Source: Actinomycetaceae bacterium (lineage in GTDB: Bacteria > Actinomycetota > Actinomycetes > Actinomycetales > Actinomycetaceae). From it: DNA of 64,000 nt. The position numbers were made by a program, and so were the translations under genes. Below are positions 1 to 10,718 of the stretch, piece by piece. The notes under the pieces are model-generated. The model made no database searches. It saw only the letters and a program-made list of their open reading frames with translations, and had not been told where the DNA came from. The stretch lies in NCBI GenBank assembly GCA_030538185.1, contig JAUNUK010000003.1, positions 174,125-238,124 of the forward strand, written 5' to 3'. Positions within the stretch are counted from its first letter, which is position 1, and each line of letters opens with the position of its first letter.

Positions 1-2533
1 CCGACAGCAGCATTTGGGCAAGTTGGTCGCCGATTTCGCGCTGCACCAGTCGCTTCAAGGGGCGAGCCCCATAGTGCGGGTCGTAACCAGTGTTCGCCAG
101 CCACAAGCGGGCGCCCTCGGAAGCCTCCAAAGTGATGCGTCTGTCTGCAAGCCGCTCGCCAATCTGAGCCAGCTGCAGATCCACAATCTGTGCAAGCTCT
201 GCTGGGGTGAGAGCCTCGAAAACCACAACCTCATCCAAGCGATTGAGGAACTCTGGCTTAAAGGAAGCGCGAACCATATCCATAACGGCCTCGTTCCTCT
301 GCGCCGGATTCAAACCGGGATCTACCAGGAACTGTGAACCCAGATTAGAGGTCAGAACCAAAATGGACTGGCGGAAATCGACGGTCCTGCCCTGGCCATC
401 AGTCAAACGTCCATCATCCAAGACCTGCAAGAGGATATCGAAGACATCAGGATGTGCTTTTTCGACCTCGTCAAGGAGGATGACCGTGTAAGGACGCCTG
501 CGCACGGCCTCGGTCAGCTGGCCGCCCTCTTCGTATCCGACGTATCCGGGAGGGGCTCCTACCAAGCGCGCCACCGTGTGCTTCTCGGAGTACTCCGACA
601 TGTCGATACGCACCAAGGCGTGTTCGTCGTCGAAGAGGAACTCGGCCAAAGCCTTGGCCAACTCGGTCTTCCCTACCCCTGTGGGGCCCAAGAAAACAAA
701 AGAGCCCGTAGGACGGTCAGGGTCAGCCAACCCCGCGCGCGAACGGCGCACGGCATCCGAGATCACCCGCACGGCCTCTTTTTGGCCAATCAGCCGTGAA
801 CCGATGATGTCTTCCATATTGAGCAGCTTCTCTGATTCCCCCTGAAGCATTTTGCCCGTAGGGATACCGGTCCACGCCGAGATAATCTCTGCTACCTGAG
901 CAGCGCCCACCTTATCGGCGATCATGGGGGTGTTGGAATCCTCGGCTTGGGTGGCATGTGATTCTGCCTCTTTTGCCTGCGCAATTTGCTGTTCCACCTG
1001 CGGGATTTCTCCGTTTTGCAAGCGTCCAGCGTCTTCCCACCGCCCCTCACGCATGGCCAACTCCAGGGCGGTACGCAGTTCATCCAAGCGAACCAGCAAG
1101 TCACCCACCTTGTTCTGCCCGGCTTTTTGGGCCTCCCACCGCGCATTCAACCCGTCCAAGGCCTCCTGCCGATCGGCTAAGTCTTGGCGCAACTTTGCCA
1201 AACGTTCCTGGGTGGCAGAGTCATGCTCATCTCCAGAAGAATCTGCTAAATAAGCTGCCTCCATGCGCAGACGCTCCACCTGACGGCGCAGCTGATCGAT
1301 CTCTTCAGGCGATGAATCCAGTTCGATGCGCAAACGCGAGGCCGCCTCGTCGATCAAGTCAATGGCCTTATCTGGCAAACGCCTACCGGTGATGTACCTG
1401 TTGGATAGGGTGGCAGCCGCAACCAAGGCTCCATCCGAGATGGTCACCTTGTGATGCGCCTCGTATTTGGGTGCGATCCCGCGCAGGATGGCAACCGTGT
1501 CCTCAACCGATGGCTCCCCGACATAGACCTGCTGGAACCTGCGCTCCAGTGCAGCGTCCTTTTCAATGTACTCCCGGTACTCGTCCAGGGTTGTGGCTCC
1601 CACAAGGTGTAGTTCACCGCGGGCAAGCATCGGCTTAATCATATTTGAGGCGTCCATCGCACCCTCGCCGCCACCGCCAGCGCCAACCACCGTGTGCAAT
1701 TCGTCGATAAAGGTCAGGATCTGCCCATCAGCGTTTTCAATCTCCTCTAAAACTGCCTTGAGGCGCTCTTCGAATTCGCCACGGTACTTGGCTCCAGCAA
1801 CCATGGATGCCAGATCCAGGGATACCAAGTGCTTGCCTCGTAAGGAATCTGGCACATCACCAGCCACAATTCGCAGGGCGAGGCCTTCTACCACAGCTGT
1901 CTTACCGACACCGGGTTCACCTATGAGGACAGGGTTGTTCTTCGAGCGGCGCGACAAAACCTGAATGACGCGCCTGATTTCTTGGTCGCGCCCAATGACG
2001 GGGTCAAGTTTTCCATCTGCGGCCATTTGGGTTAGGTCACGGGAGTATTTTTCGAGGGACTTAAAGGTTCCCTCGGGGTTGGCTGAGGTCACCTTTGTAT
2101 CTCCCCTGAGCTTGCCGAGGGCGTCTTTCACTAACTCTGGTCCTGCCCCGTTGCTGCGCAGGATCTCACCTGCCTGAGATGAGGAAGATGCCAAGGCCCA
2201 AAGGATGTGTTCTGTCGAGACGTAATCATCACCCATCTCTTGCGCAAGTTTGCCTGCGTCGGTGATAACCGTCAAAAGCTGTCGCGAGGTCTGAGGCTGA
2301 GATACAGATGACCCCGATGCTTCGGGTAGTTTCGTCAGGGCTACGCGAGTATCACGACCTACTGCTTGGCGCGTGCCAAGCTGGTCCAGGACGGCTGTCG
2401 CTATGCCGTCGGGCTGTTCAATTAATGCACCCAGGACGTGAAGGGGCTCTAACTGTGGGTTTCCAGCAGCCAGCGCTGCTTGCGCCGCAGAGCTAAGAGC
2501 CTCTTGTGACTTCAGTGTGAGCTTTGTGTCCAT
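1..2533 (-). CDS. clpB: ATP-dependent disaggregase ClpB, 3' end cut by window edge
   Basis: ClpB is a hexameric AAA+ unfoldase that works with DnaK/DnaJ/GrpE to resolubilise aggregates in the cytoplasm. The frame is open from the ATG at 2533 (GGAGA Shine-Dalgarno five bases upstream) to the window edge, 844 codons. The N-terminus ([13 protein letters not shown]) is a Clp N-domain. The first AAA module has Walker A GEPGVGK near 1901-1921 and the second has GPTGVGK near 664-690. The last readable residues include [11 protein letters not shown], a conserved ClpB C-terminal element, so only about 20 residues are missing. An HspR-type HAIR operator lies 46 bases upstream, so heat-shock repression by HspR is expected. 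Confidence 0.95.
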   Translation of the reverse strand, partial: MDTKLTLKSQEALSSAAQAALAAGNPQLEPLHVLGALIEQPDGIATAVLDQLGTRQAVGRDTRVALTKLPEASGSSVSQPQTSRQLLTVITDAGKLAQEMGDDYVSTEHILWALASSSSQAGEILRSNGAGPELVKDALGKLRGDTKVTSANPEGTFKSLEKYSRDLTQMAADGKLDPVIGRDQEIRRVIQVLSRRSKNNPVLIGEPGVGKTAVVEGLALRIVAGDVPDSLRGKHLVSLDLASMVAGAKYRGEFEERLKAVLEEIENADGQILTFIDELHTVVGAGGGGEGAMDASNMIKPMLARGELHLVGATTLDEYREYIEKDAALERRFQQVYVGEPSVEDTVAILRGIAPKYEAHHKVTISDGALVAAATLSNRYITGRRLPDKAIDLIDEAASRLRIELDSSPEEIDQLRRQVERLRMEAAYLADSSGDEHDSATQERLAKLRQDLADRQEALDGLNARWEAQKAGQNKVGDLLVRLDELRTALELAMREGRWEDAGRLQNGEIPQVEQQIAQAKEAESHATQAEDSNTPMIADKVGAAQVAEIISAWTGIPTGKMLQGESEKLLNMEDIIGSRLIGQKEAVRVISDAVRRSRAGLADPDRPTGSFVFLGPTGVGKTELAKALAEFLFDDEHALVRIDMSEYSEKHTVARLVGAPPGYVGYEEGGQLTEAVRRRPYTVILLDEVEKAHPDVFDILLQVLDDGRLTDGQGRTVDFRQSILVLTSNLGSQFLVDPGLNPAQRNEAVMDMVRASFKPEFLNRLDEVVVFEALTPAELAQIVDLQLAQIGERLADRRITLEASEGARLWLANTGYDPHYGARPLKRLVQREIGDQLAQMLLS

Positions 2534-2578
2534 AGATCTCTCCGTTCAGTTGTCGTCCCTCAATTCAACAACTCAGAA

Positions 2579-2599
2579 CTTGAGTCTATTCCACTCAAC
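2579..2599. promoter_or_regulatory. HAIR operator for HspR upstream of clpB
   Basis: CTTGAGT, seven bases, ACTCAAC: a one-mismatch copy of the HspR-associated inverted repeat (CTTGAGT-N7-ACTCAAG) known from Streptomyces and mycobacteria. It sits 46-66 bases before the clpB start. On the clpB strand it contains TAGACT, a possible -10 element, so bound HspR would block transcription. The same arrangement occurs upstream of dnaK. Confidence 0.88.
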
Positions 2600-3138
2600 T
2601 TTTTTTCGCGACTTTAATACGGCTAAAAATCAATGCGACAGATTAGCAGTGCAGCACATCAGCTCTGCGCAACCACCATTACCATGGGAGTTGGCACCAA
2701 ACGGGGAAGCAAACCACCCTCAAGGCCTGAATCGTAACTGTTCAGCCTGTCCAGAGCAGCCAGGTCACTCCATGACCAATACCCTGCGGACTCTTGCGTC
2801 GTGGGTTCTTGCGAAACACACTGCGCCCCACCTTTCACCAAGGCCCGCCTCCCCAGCACCAACATTTTCCTCATCCCTTTTTATCTAGTTTTTGTCTTGT
2901 AACTCACACTGGTTAACCCATCGGCAACAGGAAGTAACTGTTTAGAAGTATTGCTCCCGAATCTGTTGAGAAACTCAGTGTTTTCAAGGCGCTACCTTTG
3001 AACTTCTCAAAACGACTACCCCGGCGTTACTAAAAGTGGAAATTCGCGAAAAAATACCTGCTCATACCGGTTGCGGACCGGCCTCATTCAGGTCAAACTT
3101 AGCTTGTACCTGTTTCCGTTACGTAGAGGGGGAAATAC
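2600..3138. other. Intergenic region between clpB and the Rv0909-like gene
   Basis: About 540 bases lie between two divergent genes. The clpB-proximal 60 bases are A/T-rich (a T-run near 2600 and TTTAATAC near 2611) and should hold the clpB promoter. The rest contains only short open frames without Shine-Dalgarno sites or recognisable protein motifs. I see no RNA gene or hairpin of note. Confidence 0.6.
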
Positions 3139-3318
3139 ATGAATCTCGATGACCTTAAGAACAAGGCGACTGAGGCTGTCAAGGACGCCACAAGTGAAGA
3201 GAACACCGATAAAGTCCTGGATGCAGTGGCAGACGCCGCCTCCAAGGTGACAGGTGGAAAACTTGATGACAAGATCCAGGCGGCTCGCGACTTCGTCGAT
3301 GAAAAAATCGGAGATTAG
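3139..3318 (+). CDS. Rv0909/MT0933-like antitoxin family small protein
   Basis: A 59-residue, highly charged, Ala/Asp/Lys-rich protein starting MNLDDLKNKATEAVKD and ending VDEKIGD, with the TGGKLDDKI element typical of the actinobacterial Rv0909/MT0933-like family. That family is annotated as a toxin-antitoxin antitoxin, but many members have no obvious toxin partner, and none is seen here. AGAGGGGG lies upstream of the ATG. It is predicted to be an amphipathic helical cytoplasmic protein. Its stop codon overlaps the likely start region of the following peptidase gene. Confidence 0.7.
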   Translation: MNLDDLKNKATEAVKDATSEENTDKVLDAVADAASKVTGGKLDDKIQAARDFVDEKIGD

Positions 3319-5533
3319 CAAGCCCCTGCCTAACGGTAGTAAGAGCCACAAGCTAAGTAGTGAGCAGCGCCCTGGGATTCAAACCCAGGGCGCTGCCCCT
3401 GCGTGGCTCGAAGAAGTCAATGGGCAAGAGGCCCTGGATTGGGTACGCACCAACAACGCTGAGGCCTTCGCCACCCTTGACACCCCGCGATTTCGCACCA
3501 TCCGCAAGGACATCCAGGAAGTCTTAGAGAACCCCGACAAGATCCCCTTCGTTAGACAACGCGGAAATTACCTATACAACTTTTGGACCGATGCCACACA
3601 CGAACGTGGCCTGTGGAGACGTACCACCTGGGATTCCTACCTGTCAGATAACACCCGGTGGGAAACCCTGCTAGACCTGGACAAACTGGCCGAAGATGAG
3701 GGTGTCTCTTGGGTCTGGCACGGAGCAAGCCTGCTCTACCCTGACTACCAACTCGCCCTAATAACCTTGTCGGACGGCGGGAGTGACGCAGATACCACTC
3801 GCGAATTCGACATGAGAACCCTGAACTTTGTGGACTCAAGCTCGGGGGCTTTCATCAGGCCTACCGGCAAAGGCAGTTGCTCTTGGGTGAACGCCGATAC
3901 CCTGCTGGTCAGCACCGATATGGGCGCAGGGACAACAACAGAATCCGGGTACCCCGCCCAGGTTCGCCTCTGGCAGCGCGGCACATCCCTCGATCATTCA
4001 CCCGTGATTTTTTCCTGTGAATACGCGGATCTGATGGCAGGTGCGCACTACAACCACACCCCCGGCTTTGAACACGCAGCGTTTTCGGTGGCCCACGATT
4101 TTTACTCCTCCAAGACCTATCTTCACAGCCCCCAAGGCTCCCCCAACCACACAAATACGGCTTTCGAAAAACCCTTCGACATAACGCAGCTGCAAACACC
4201 CGAACTTATCCATATCGACGTACCAGATACCGCATCGCCTGCCCTGCACAGGCAGTGGCTGATTGTGCGCCTGCGAGATCCTTGGACAACTGCGGGCCAA
4301 GATTACCCAGCAGGGGCCCTCTTGGGCATTGACATTAATGCGTTCCTAGCAGGGGATAGGCGTTTCGAGGTTCTGTACCGTCCAGATCCTCACAGTTCCT
4401 TGGAGGCCGCAACCTGGACCCGCAACCACCTGATCTTGACCATTCAGCGCAATGTGGTAAGCACCCTTACGGTTTGCACTCCCCCTAATTCCAGCGACAC
4501 CAGTAGCGGCCCCAGCACCGAGTGGACGCACACGCCCGTCAACGTCACAGGCCTTCCCGCACTTGGAAATATTTCAGTTGCTGCGATTGACCCAATAGAA
4601 GATGACAGGGTTTGGCTGACAACTTCAGGGTTCACCACCCCTGTAACCTTGCAAATGGGCCGGATCGACGCCCGCGGTAAGCTATGCGATCTGCGCGTCG
4701 TCAAACAGGCACCTACCTTGTTTGATGCCACAGATGTCGAGGTTTCCCAGCATTGGGCTGTGTCCGATGACGCAACCTTGATCCCCTATTTCCAGGTGGG
4801 TAAGCCCCGCGAAACGTCCGGCCCCAACACAGCTCCGCCCCCGGTTCTACTGACCGGTTACGGCGGTTTCGAGATCTCTATGACTCCCGGATACTCCCCC
4901 GGGATGGGACGCGCCTGGCTTGAGGGCGGCGGCATCTACGTCCTTGCCTGCATCCGCGGCGGCGGAGAGTTTGGCCCCGAGTGGCACAAGGTCGCCATCG
5001 GGAAGGGCCGCCACCTTGCCTACGAGGATTTTCACGCCGTCGCACATGATTTGGTTAAGCGCGGGGTCAGCACGCCAGAAAAAATAATTGCCGAGGGCGG
5101 CTCGAACGGTGGCCTGTTGGTTGGAAATATGCTCACGCGCTACCCCGACAGTTTCGGCGGTATTGTCTGCCAGGTTCCGCTGTTAGATATGCTGCGCTAT
5201 CACCAGTTTTTGGCCGGCGCCTCATGGATTGCCGAATACGGCGACCCCGAAAACGAAGCAGACCTGGAACATTTGCGCTCTATTTCTCCGGTGCACAATT
5301 TCGACGCTGCCCGCACCTACCCGCCCGTCTTGTTTACGACTTCGACCAAGGATGACCGGGTTCACCCAGTGCACGCGCGCACCATGATGTGGCTAATGCG
5401 CCAGGCGCACAAGGACGTCTTGAGCTACGAAAACATTGAGGGAGGTCATGGCGGGGCGGCCACCGTGCGACAACGCGCCGAACTGGCCGCCCTCGCCTAT
5501 GAATTTGCTTGGCAAAAGGCCACGGGTAGCTGA
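3299..5533 (+). CDS. Prolyl oligopeptidase family serine peptidase (S9A)
   Basis: Cytosolic S9A-type peptidase that cleaves short peptides after proline or related residues. The N-terminal half is the beta-propeller (PAWLEEVNGQEALDWV opens the conserved part). The C-terminal hydrolase domain carries the nucleophile elbow EGGSNGGLL near 5092-5118, the acidic residue in TKDDRVHP near 5345-5368 and the catalytic His in EGGHGG near 5439-5456. The start is uncertain: ATG at 3299 (used here, 744 aa) overlaps the end of the small upstream gene by 20 bases without a clear Shine-Dalgarno; a GTG at 3254 is also in frame. No other ATG, GTG or TTG lies in frame before the conserved region, and a perfect 13-bp inverted repeat (3364-3396) lies inside this first stretch. 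A CCGAGGGCG motif overlaps the codons of the catalytic elbow. Confidence 0.9.
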   Translation: MKKSEISKPLPNGSKSHKLSSEQRPGIQTQGAAPAWLEEVNGQEALDWVRTNNAEAFATLDTPRFRTIRKDIQEVLENPDKIPFVRQRGNYLYNFWTDATHERGLWRRTTWDSYLSDNTRWETLLDLDKLAEDEGVSWVWHGASLLYPDYQLALITLSDGGSDADTTREFDMRTLNFVDSSSGAFIRPTGKGSCSWVNADTLLVSTDMGAGTTTESGYPAQVRLWQRGTSLDHSPVIFSCEYADLMAGAHYNHTPGFEHAAFSVAHDFYSSKTYLHSPQGSPNHTNTAFEKPFDITQLQTPELIHIDVPDTASPALHRQWLIVRLRDPWTTAGQDYPAGALLGIDINAFLAGDRRFEVLYRPDPHSSLEAATWTRNHLILTIQRNVVSTLTVCTPPNSSDTSSGPSTEWTHTPVNVTGLPALGNISVAAIDPIEDDRVWLTTSGFTTPVTLQMGRIDARGKLCDLRVVKQAPTLFDATDVEVSQHWAVSDDATLIPYFQVGKPRETSGPNTAPPPVLLTGYGGFEISMTPGYSPGMGRAWLEGGGIYVLACIRGGGEFGPEWHKVAIGKGRHLAYEDFHAVAHDLVKRGVSTPEKIIAEGGSNGGLLVGNMLTRYPDSFGGIVCQVPLLDMLRYHQFLAGASWIAEYGDPENEADLEHLRSISPVHNFDAARTYPPVLFTTSTKDDRVHPVHARTMMWLMRQAHKDVLSYENIEGGHGGAATVRQRAELAALAYEFAWQKATGS
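3364..3396 (+). terminator. Perfect 13-bp inverted repeat in the 5' part of the oligopeptidase ORF
   Basis: GCAGCGCCCTGGG, seven-base loop, CCCAGGGCGCTGC. The stem is GC-rich and perfect and lies 46 bases after the stop codon of the upstream small gene, where a terminator would be expected, but it has no T-run and falls inside the peptidase reading frame. It may be an I-shaped terminator or attenuator controlling read-through into the peptidase gene. Confidence 0.5.
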
Positions 5534-5543
5534 ACCTAAATGC

Positions 5544-6119
5544 CTAGGCTTGCTGATCTTTTTGTGCTTCTTCAGCCAAAATAGTGGTGTTACGTGCGGT
5601 GCGGACGATGGCCACCGCCAGTTCGATGCTCAAACGCGCACCAAGAATCATGAAGAAGGCCGCAATCCCACCGCCGATAAGGCCGCCGATAAAACCGCCA
5701 ACCCCTCCGATAATGCCTCCGCCTTGGCCCATCAGATTCGGTGCTGCCCCGGCAAGGGCGGAACCAATGGCGAAGAAGACCCACATTATCCCAGCACCGA
5801 TGATTGCCAGAATGTATAGAACTTTTGCCCACGTGATAGTCACGTACTGTGTGAAAGAGAAGTCAAACAGGGCCTTGAAGAAAGAATCAGAACCCCTCGC
5901 AGTTGCTTGGAACTGCTGATATGCCTGCTGTGCATACTGCGCAGGGTCATACCCCTGCTGGTAGTAGCCCTGCTGCTGTGCGGCATGTGGGTCTGCATAG
6001 TACGGCTGTTGAGGGGTCTGTGGAGCCGCAGGCGGGAAGGGTGGCTGTGGAGAGTAGCCTGCTGCCTGGGGGTTGGGCTCGGGGACGGATCCTGTGGGAG
6101 GTTCATTAGGTGTGGTCAT
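5544..6119 (-). CDS. DUF4282 domain membrane protein
   Basis: 191 residues. Residues 1-75 are Pro/Gln/Tyr-rich and probably disordered (tracts such as YYQQGYDPAQYAQQ). From about residue 78 the FFKALFDFSFTQYVT segment and two hydrophobic helices (about 95-118 and 150-175, with a Gly-rich link) match the DUF4282 family of actinobacterial inner-membrane proteins of unknown function. The ATG is preceded by GAGGA. The gene converges on the oligopeptidase with only 10 bases between stops. The function is unknown. Confidence 0.75.
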   Translation of the reverse strand: MTTPNEPPTGSVPEPNPQAAGYSPQPPFPPAAPQTPQQPYYADPHAAQQQGYYQQGYDPAQYAQQAYQQFQATARGSDSFFKALFDFSFTQYVTITWAKVLYILAIIGAGIMWVFFAIGSALAGAAPNLMGQGGGIIGGVGGFIGGLIGGGIAAFFMILGARLSIELAVAIVRTARNTTILAEEAQKDQQA

Positions 6120-6231
6120 GGGGTCCTCTTTCGTGTCTTTTTAACTGCCCACTATGTCTCTTCGAGACTATCTGAAGGGGCGTACACCAAACATATCTTT
6201 TGGCACGTTGTTCCACAAAGCACTGCGGGGA

Positions 6232-6756
6232 TTAACGAGCTTCCCACACAACCAGGGCTGAGGACATATCCGATACCTGCACCAAGTCTGCCGTGGCGCG
6301 GGCTCGTTGGCCTCTGCGCATCTGCATGATTTCACCATCCACGCCAGCGGCAAAGACACGATTGGAATCCGCCCGTATGGCCTGCATCAGCAGGGCATCA
6401 TGTGCTTCACGCAGTTGCTCTAGCTCATTTTCCAGCGCGATAATGCGCGCAATTCCTGCCAGGTTGATGCCCTCTTCTTGAGAAAGCTGCTGGATTTCAC
6501 GCAGGCGCTCAATGTCACGTAGCGAATACCTGCGCCCACGTCCGGCCGTGCGGGCGGGCACCACCAGACCCATGCGATCGTATTGCCGCAGGGTCTGGGG
6601 GTGCATATCCGCAAAATGTGCCGCCATCGATACCGAGAACCGAGGCGCACGCCTGGCCTTGGCAGCGCGCTCTTGCGACAAGGGATCATTATGGCTGGCT
6701 GCCTGAACTATTTGAAGCAACTCAGCCATAATGGCCTGGGCGCGGGGCGTAATCAC
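6232..6756 (-). CDS. hspR: Heat-shock repressor HspR (MerR family)
   Basis: 174 residues. Winged-helix MerR-type DNA-binding domain at about residues 38-110 ([37 protein letters not shown]), the signature of HspR, followed by a coiled-coil-like segment ([11 protein letters not shown]). HspR binds HAIR sites, usually with DnaK as corepressor, and represses its own operon and clpB. It is the last gene of the dnaK operon; its GTG start overlaps the dnaJ stop by four bases (GTGA). The N-terminal 37 residues are longer than in Streptomyces HspR, so an internal ATG is possible. Confidence 0.92.
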   Translation of the reverse strand: MITPRAQAIMAELLQIVQAASHNDPLSQERAAKARRAPRFSVSMAAHFADMHPQTLRQYDRMGLVVPARTAGRGRRYSLRDIERLREIQQLSQEEGINLAGIARIIALENELEQLREAHDALLMQAIRADSNRVFAAGVDGEIMQMRRGQRARATADLVQVSDMSSALVVWEAR

Positions 6757-7847
6757 AGCCGCACCTGTTCATCCAGGCCATCACGAGGATTAGCCCCTTG
6801 GGTCGCTGTGACGAAGTCTTCTATAGCCTTCTTGGCCTCGCGTGAGAGCTTATCGGGTACGGCGACCTGAATCGTCAGCAGCAAATCGCCGGTTCCATCT
6901 TTCACAACCGGACCGTATCCCGGCACACGCAATACAGATCCCGAGGGCGTCCCGGCAGGAATCTTGACCTTGACGCTGCGCCCATCTGGCAAAGGGACAT
7001 CCACGTTGGCACCCAAAGATGCCTCTGCAAAGGTCACCGGCAGAGTAAACGCAAGATCTTTACCTTCCACGCGCAGGTAAGGATGGTCGTTGACCTTCAC
7101 TGAGACCACAAGGTCCCCTGCGTTTCCACCGTAGGCCCCTGGCCTGCCCTTGCCGCGCAGACGGATCTTCTGCCCGTCACGCACTGCTGGTGGGATCCGC
7201 ACGGTCATCGTATCGCCCTCGACCTTTAGCCGTACTGTCGCGCCGTTGTAGGCCTGCTTGAAGGTAAGGGTTGTCGTGGCACTCAGATCGTGGCCGCGCG
7301 AGGGGGTCCGAAGGCCGAAACCACGCCGGCCTTGGTCTTGTGTCGAGCCAGCACCCGGGAAGCCAGTCCCTGCGCCCGCGGGTTGTCCTGTCGGAAACCC
7401 GCCCGCTCCTGGACCGCTTGTTCCACCGGCGCCGCCAAACATATTCAAAATATCAGCGAAGTCACCAGATGAGGCGCCAGAACTCGAAAAGGTGTAGCTT
7501 GCTCCTGGACCACCTGTTCCACCAGCGCCACCAAACATGGAAGAAAACACGTCTTCAAAGTCTGATGCGCTGCCTTTACGTCCACCGCCCGCGCGAAAAC
7601 GCGCGCCGCCGGAAGCCATAGCTCGCAAGGCGTCGTATTGTTTGCGCTGTTGTGAATCACTCAGCACCGAATACGCCTCACCGATCTCCTTGAAGCGTTC
7701 TTCGGCTTTAGTGTCCCCCGGATTTTGGTCAGGGTGCCAGGTGCGCGCAAGTTTGCGGTAGGCCTTCTTCAGATCTTTTTCCGAGATGTCCTGAGGGACC
7801 CCTAAAACTTTGTAGTAGTCCTTATCAAGCCAATCATTGGATGTCAT
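6753..7847 (-). CDS. dnaJ: DnaJ-family co-chaperone lacking the zinc-finger domain
   Basis: J-domain protein stimulating DnaK ATPase. The J domain (about residues 7-70) contains the HPD triad in [12 protein letters not shown], followed by a Gly/Phe/Ser-rich linker (about 80-170) and the C-terminal substrate-binding beta domains. No CxxCxGxG repeat is present, so it is of the CbpA/type II class although it occupies the dnaJ place of the operon. ATG at 7847 is chosen because GGGGAGG sits eight bases before it; the upstream in-frame GTG at 7856 overlaps that Shine-Dalgarno. Length 364 aa. Confidence 0.92.
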   Translation of the reverse strand: MTSNDWLDKDYYKVLGVPQDISEKDLKKAYRKLARTWHPDQNPGDTKAEERFKEIGEAYSVLSDSQQRKQYDALRAMASGGARFRAGGGRKGSASDFEDVFSSMFGGAGGTGGPGASYTFSSSGASSGDFADILNMFGGAGGTSGPGAGGFPTGQPAGAGTGFPGAGSTQDQGRRGFGLRTPSRGHDLSATTTLTFKQAYNGATVRLKVEGDTMTVRIPPAVRDGQKIRLRGKGRPGAYGGNAGDLVVSVKVNDHPYLRVEGKDLAFTLPVTFAEASLGANVDVPLPDGRSVKVKIPAGTPSGSVLRVPGYGPVVKDGTGDLLLTIQVAVPDKLSREAKKAIEDFVTATQGANPRDGLDEQVRL

Positions 7848-7978
7848 CTGATTCACCTCCCCTTACGTGCACAACGCCAGGTGTTCCTTGCGCCGTCTTA
7901 CTTCTGTCAACCGCCAGCCAAGCACAGTTGTTCCCAGTTTGGGTTTTCTTTGTGCTCCCTGCGCCTTTTCGAGAGTTG

Positions 7979-8764
7979 CTATGAGCCTTCGTTATTCCCC
8001 ACACCTTCCGTTTCTTCGGCAACAGGGACAGCTGCTTGAGCCTTTCCCTGGCCAACGATCACGATCGCAGGGCGCAAGGCCCTATCCCTAAACATGTATC
8101 CCGGCTGTGCGACCTGGTGAATTATCGTATCGGGTCCTTCACCCGATTCATCGGTTGCAATCGCGGAGTGAACAGTCGGATCGAAAAGATCGCCTGGACG
8201 TCCGAATCGTTTGACACCAAAGCGTGCCTCCAGTGTGTCTTCAAGCTTTGTGGCAACCGACTTGAATGGGCCGACTAGATCGCCGTGCTGTTCAGCCAAA
8301 TCTAAATCATCAAGGACACTCATCAAAGCCTCGATGACCTCGGCAATTCCGGCATCCCTGTGCGTCGGAATATCTGCTTTCGCCCGACGCACATAGTTGG
8401 CGAACTCCTGGTCCTTATTGTAATAAGCGGCATTGGCACGGGCCAGTTCCTCGGTCAGTTCAGCAATGCGTGCTTCTTGGACATTGGCAAGTTCCTCGTT
8501 TAGCTCTGTGTTTGAGTCTGTACCGTTCATTCCATCACCTGCTTCACCTTCTGCCACGGGCTGAGTTTCTTGGAGGTTTTCCGTGTCTGCCGGGTTTACC
8601 CCTTCGCGTCTCTCCACGTCAAAGACTTCCGAGGGCGGTTCGCTAGAAACTCTAGTTTCAAAGTTCGCGCGAGCCGCATCGAATGCTCGCCTGGCCTGAG
8701 TTGCCTCGGCCAGGCGAGCCTCTTCGTCATCTAATGACTTGGCCCCATTGGGGTCTTGGGTCAT
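7979..8764 (-). CDS. grpE: GrpE nucleotide exchange factor
   Basis: 261 residues, longer than the usual 180-220 because of an acidic low-complexity N-terminus (about residues 1-85). The coiled coil (about 90-140) leads into [41 protein letters not shown] and the beta-wing part [21 protein letters not shown], which are GrpE landmarks. It releases ADP from DnaK. The start ATG overlaps the dnaK stop (ATGA), so the two are translationally coupled. 131 bases separate it from dnaJ. Confidence 0.95.
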   Translation of the reverse strand: MTQDPNGAKSLDDEEARLAEATQARRAFDAARANFETRVSSEPPSEVFDVERREGVNPADTENLQETQPVAEGEAGDGMNGTDSNTELNEELANVQEARIAELTEELARANAAYYNKDQEFANYVRRAKADIPTHRDAGIAEVIEALMSVLDDLDLAEQHGDLVGPFKSVATKLEDTLEARFGVKRFGRPGDLFDPTVHSAIATDESGEGPDTIIHQVAQPGYMFRDRALRPAIVIVGQGKAQAAVPVAEETEGVGNNEGS

Positions 8765-10635
8765 TTCTTTTCATCCTCTTCAATAACCTCGGCATCGATG
8801 ATTTCATCCTCTTTGGCAGAGTCGGCACCAGCGGCTGCACCAGCAGCAGCTCCGGCAGCACCTGCCTGTGCTTCCTCAGCTTGGGCATTTGCATATAGGG
8901 CCTCACCAATGGCTTGGGACTTGGCATCCAAGTCCTCCATTGCCTTCTTAATGGCCTCAATGTCTTCGCCTTCCAAGGCCTTCTTCACCGCGTCATTGGC
9001 CTCACGCACTGGCGCGACCACATCCTCGGTGAGCTTCTCTTCATTGTCTTTGATGAGTTTTTCAATCCGATAGGTGGACTGTTCAGCGGTATTGCGGATC
9101 TCAGCTTCTTCGCGACGCTGTTTGTCCTCAGCAGCGTGCGCTTCAGCTTCCTTGACCATGCGGTCAATTTCATCCTTCGGCAAGGCACTTCCACCCGTAA
9201 TGGTCATGGACTGTTCCTTACCTGTTCCACGGTCCTTGGCAGAAACGTGGACGATACCGTTGGCATCAATATCGAAGGCGACTTCAATCTGTGGCATCCC
9301 GCGCGGTGCAGGCGCAATGCCCGTGAGCTCAAAGGTGCCCAGCGGCTTGTTGTCGCGTGCGAATTCACGCTCACCTTGGAAGACTTGAATCAGCACCGAA
9401 GGCTGGTTGTCTTCTGCGGTAGAAAACACCTCAGAACGCTTGGTTGGAATCGCGGTGTTGCGCTCAATCAGCTTGGTCATAACCCCGCCCTTGGTTTCAA
9501 TGCCCAGGGACAAAGGAGTCACGTCGATCAGCAGCACGTCCTTACGATCCCCTGCAATGACGCCAGCCTGCAGAGCGGCACCCACGGCCACGACCTCGTC
9601 GGGGTTCACACCCTTGTTGGGTTCGCGTCCACCCGTCAGTTCCTTAATCAACTCTGTGATTGCTGGCATACGGGTTGACCCGCCCACCATGACAATGTGG
9701 TCGATCTCAGACAACGAGATGCCGGCGTCCTTAATGACCGCTGCGAAGGGATCCTTGCATCGGTCGACCAAATCGGATGTCATCTGCTCGAACTGTGCAC
9801 GAGTGAGCTTTTCTTCCAAGTGGACAGGACCGTTTTCGCTCATGGATAGGTACTGCAGGTTGATATTGGTCTCCATGGCAGAAGACAATTCCTTCTTGGC
9901 CTGCTCTGCCGCGTCCCTCAAACGCTGTACCGCGATCTTGTCCTTGGACAAGTCCACGCCGTTCTTGGTCTTAACCTGGTTGACCAACCAGTCCACAACA
10001 CGCTGGTCCCAGTCGTCGCCACCCAGTCGGTTATCGCCGTTTGTGGCGCGAACCTGGATGGTCGAAAAATCGTCCTCGTCCTTACCTACTTCAAGCAAAG
10101 AGACGTCAAAGGTGCCGCCACCCAAGTCGAAAACCAGGATGAGCTCGTCTTCTTTGCCTTTTTCCAAGCCGTAGGCCAAGGCTGCAGCCGTGGGCTCGTT
10201 GACAATACGTAAAACATTCAGGCCAGCAATCTGTCCGGCATCCTTGGTGGCTTGACGTTCAGCGTCATTGAAGTACGCAGGAACGGTGATGACCGCGTCG
10301 GTCACGGGCTCCCCCAGGTATGCCTCGGCATCGTGCTTCAGCTTGCCCAAAATTCGGGCAGAAATTTCCTGTGGGGTGTAAGTCTTGTCATCAATTTCAA
10401 CTGTCCAGTCAGTGCCCATGTGGCGCTTGACAGATGAAATGGTGCGGTCCACGTTGGTGACGGCCTGCCTCTTGGCGACCTCGCCCACCAAGACCTCTCC
10501 GGTCTTTGAGAATGCCACAACGGAAGGTGTCGTCCGGGTTCCTTCCGCGTTGGCGATAATGCTGGGTTCGCCACCCTCTAGTACGGCGATGGCGGAGTTT
10601 GTAGTACCCAGGTCGATACCTACTGCACGTGCCAT
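8761..10635 (-). CDS. dnaK: Chaperone DnaK (Hsp70)
   Basis: 624 residues, full length. The ATPase domain begins [22 protein letters not shown]; phosphate-binding loops include [15 protein letters not shown] and [13 protein letters not shown]; the substrate-binding domain follows [20 protein letters not shown]; the C-terminal tail is Ala- and Glu-rich and ends EEDEKK. First gene of dnaK-grpE-dnaJ-hspR. Two HAIR repeats lie upstream (10656-10676 and 10719-10739), so it should be repressed by HspR and induced by heat. Confidence 0.98.
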   Translation of the reverse strand: MARAVGIDLGTTNSAIAVLEGGEPSIIANAEGTRTTPSVVAFSKTGEVLVGEVAKRQAVTNVDRTISSVKRHMGTDWTVEIDDKTYTPQEISARILGKLKHDAEAYLGEPVTDAVITVPAYFNDAERQATKDAGQIAGLNVLRIVNEPTAAALAYGLEKGKEDELILVFDLGGGTFDVSLLEVGKDEDDFSTIQVRATNGDNRLGGDDWDQRVVDWLVNQVKTKNGVDLSKDKIAVQRLRDAAEQAKKELSSAMETNINLQYLSMSENGPVHLEEKLTRAQFEQMTSDLVDRCKDPFAAVIKDAGISLSEIDHIVMVGGSTRMPAITELIKELTGGREPNKGVNPDEVVAVGAALQAGVIAGDRKDVLLIDVTPLSLGIETKGGVMTKLIERNTAIPTKRSEVFSTAEDNQPSVLIQVFQGEREFARDNKPLGTFELTGIAPAPRGMPQIEVAFDIDANGIVHVSAKDRGTGKEQSMTITGGSALPKDEIDRMVKEAEAHAAEDKQRREEAEIRNTAEQSTYRIEKLIKDNEEKLTEDVVAPVREANDAVKKALEGEDIEAIKKAMEDLDAKSQAIGEALYANAQAEEAQAGAAGAAAGAAAGADSAKEDEIIDAEVIEEDEKK

Positions 10636-10655
10636 GTGTGTTGCTCCTTCAAATA

Positions 10656-10676
10656 GTTGAGTTCCTTAGACTCAAT
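10656..10676. promoter_or_regulatory. HAIR operator 1 upstream of dnaK
   Basis: GTTGAGT, seven bases, ACTCAAT; 20 bases before the dnaK ATG. It differs from the HAIR consensus at the outermost base of each arm. Being downstream of the likely promoter, it could act as a roadblock or in cooperative binding with the second copy. Confidence 0.8.
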
Positions 10677-10718
10677 TTTGCTTCAAGAGTCCCCGACAGT
10701 CAAGTCGAAGCTCTAAAA

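Noticed and set aside
2517-2888. Open frame on the + strand opposite the clpB start region (123 codons)
   Set aside because: No Shine-Dalgarno, no recognisable motif, overlaps the clpB promoter and HAIR operator.
3364-3396. GATTCAAA within a stem resembling a tRNA T-arm
   Set aside because: No acceptor, D or anticodon arm around it; it is a simple inverted repeat.
7848-7856. GTG start for dnaJ
   Set aside because: It lies inside the GGGGAGG ribosome site that serves the ATG at 7847.
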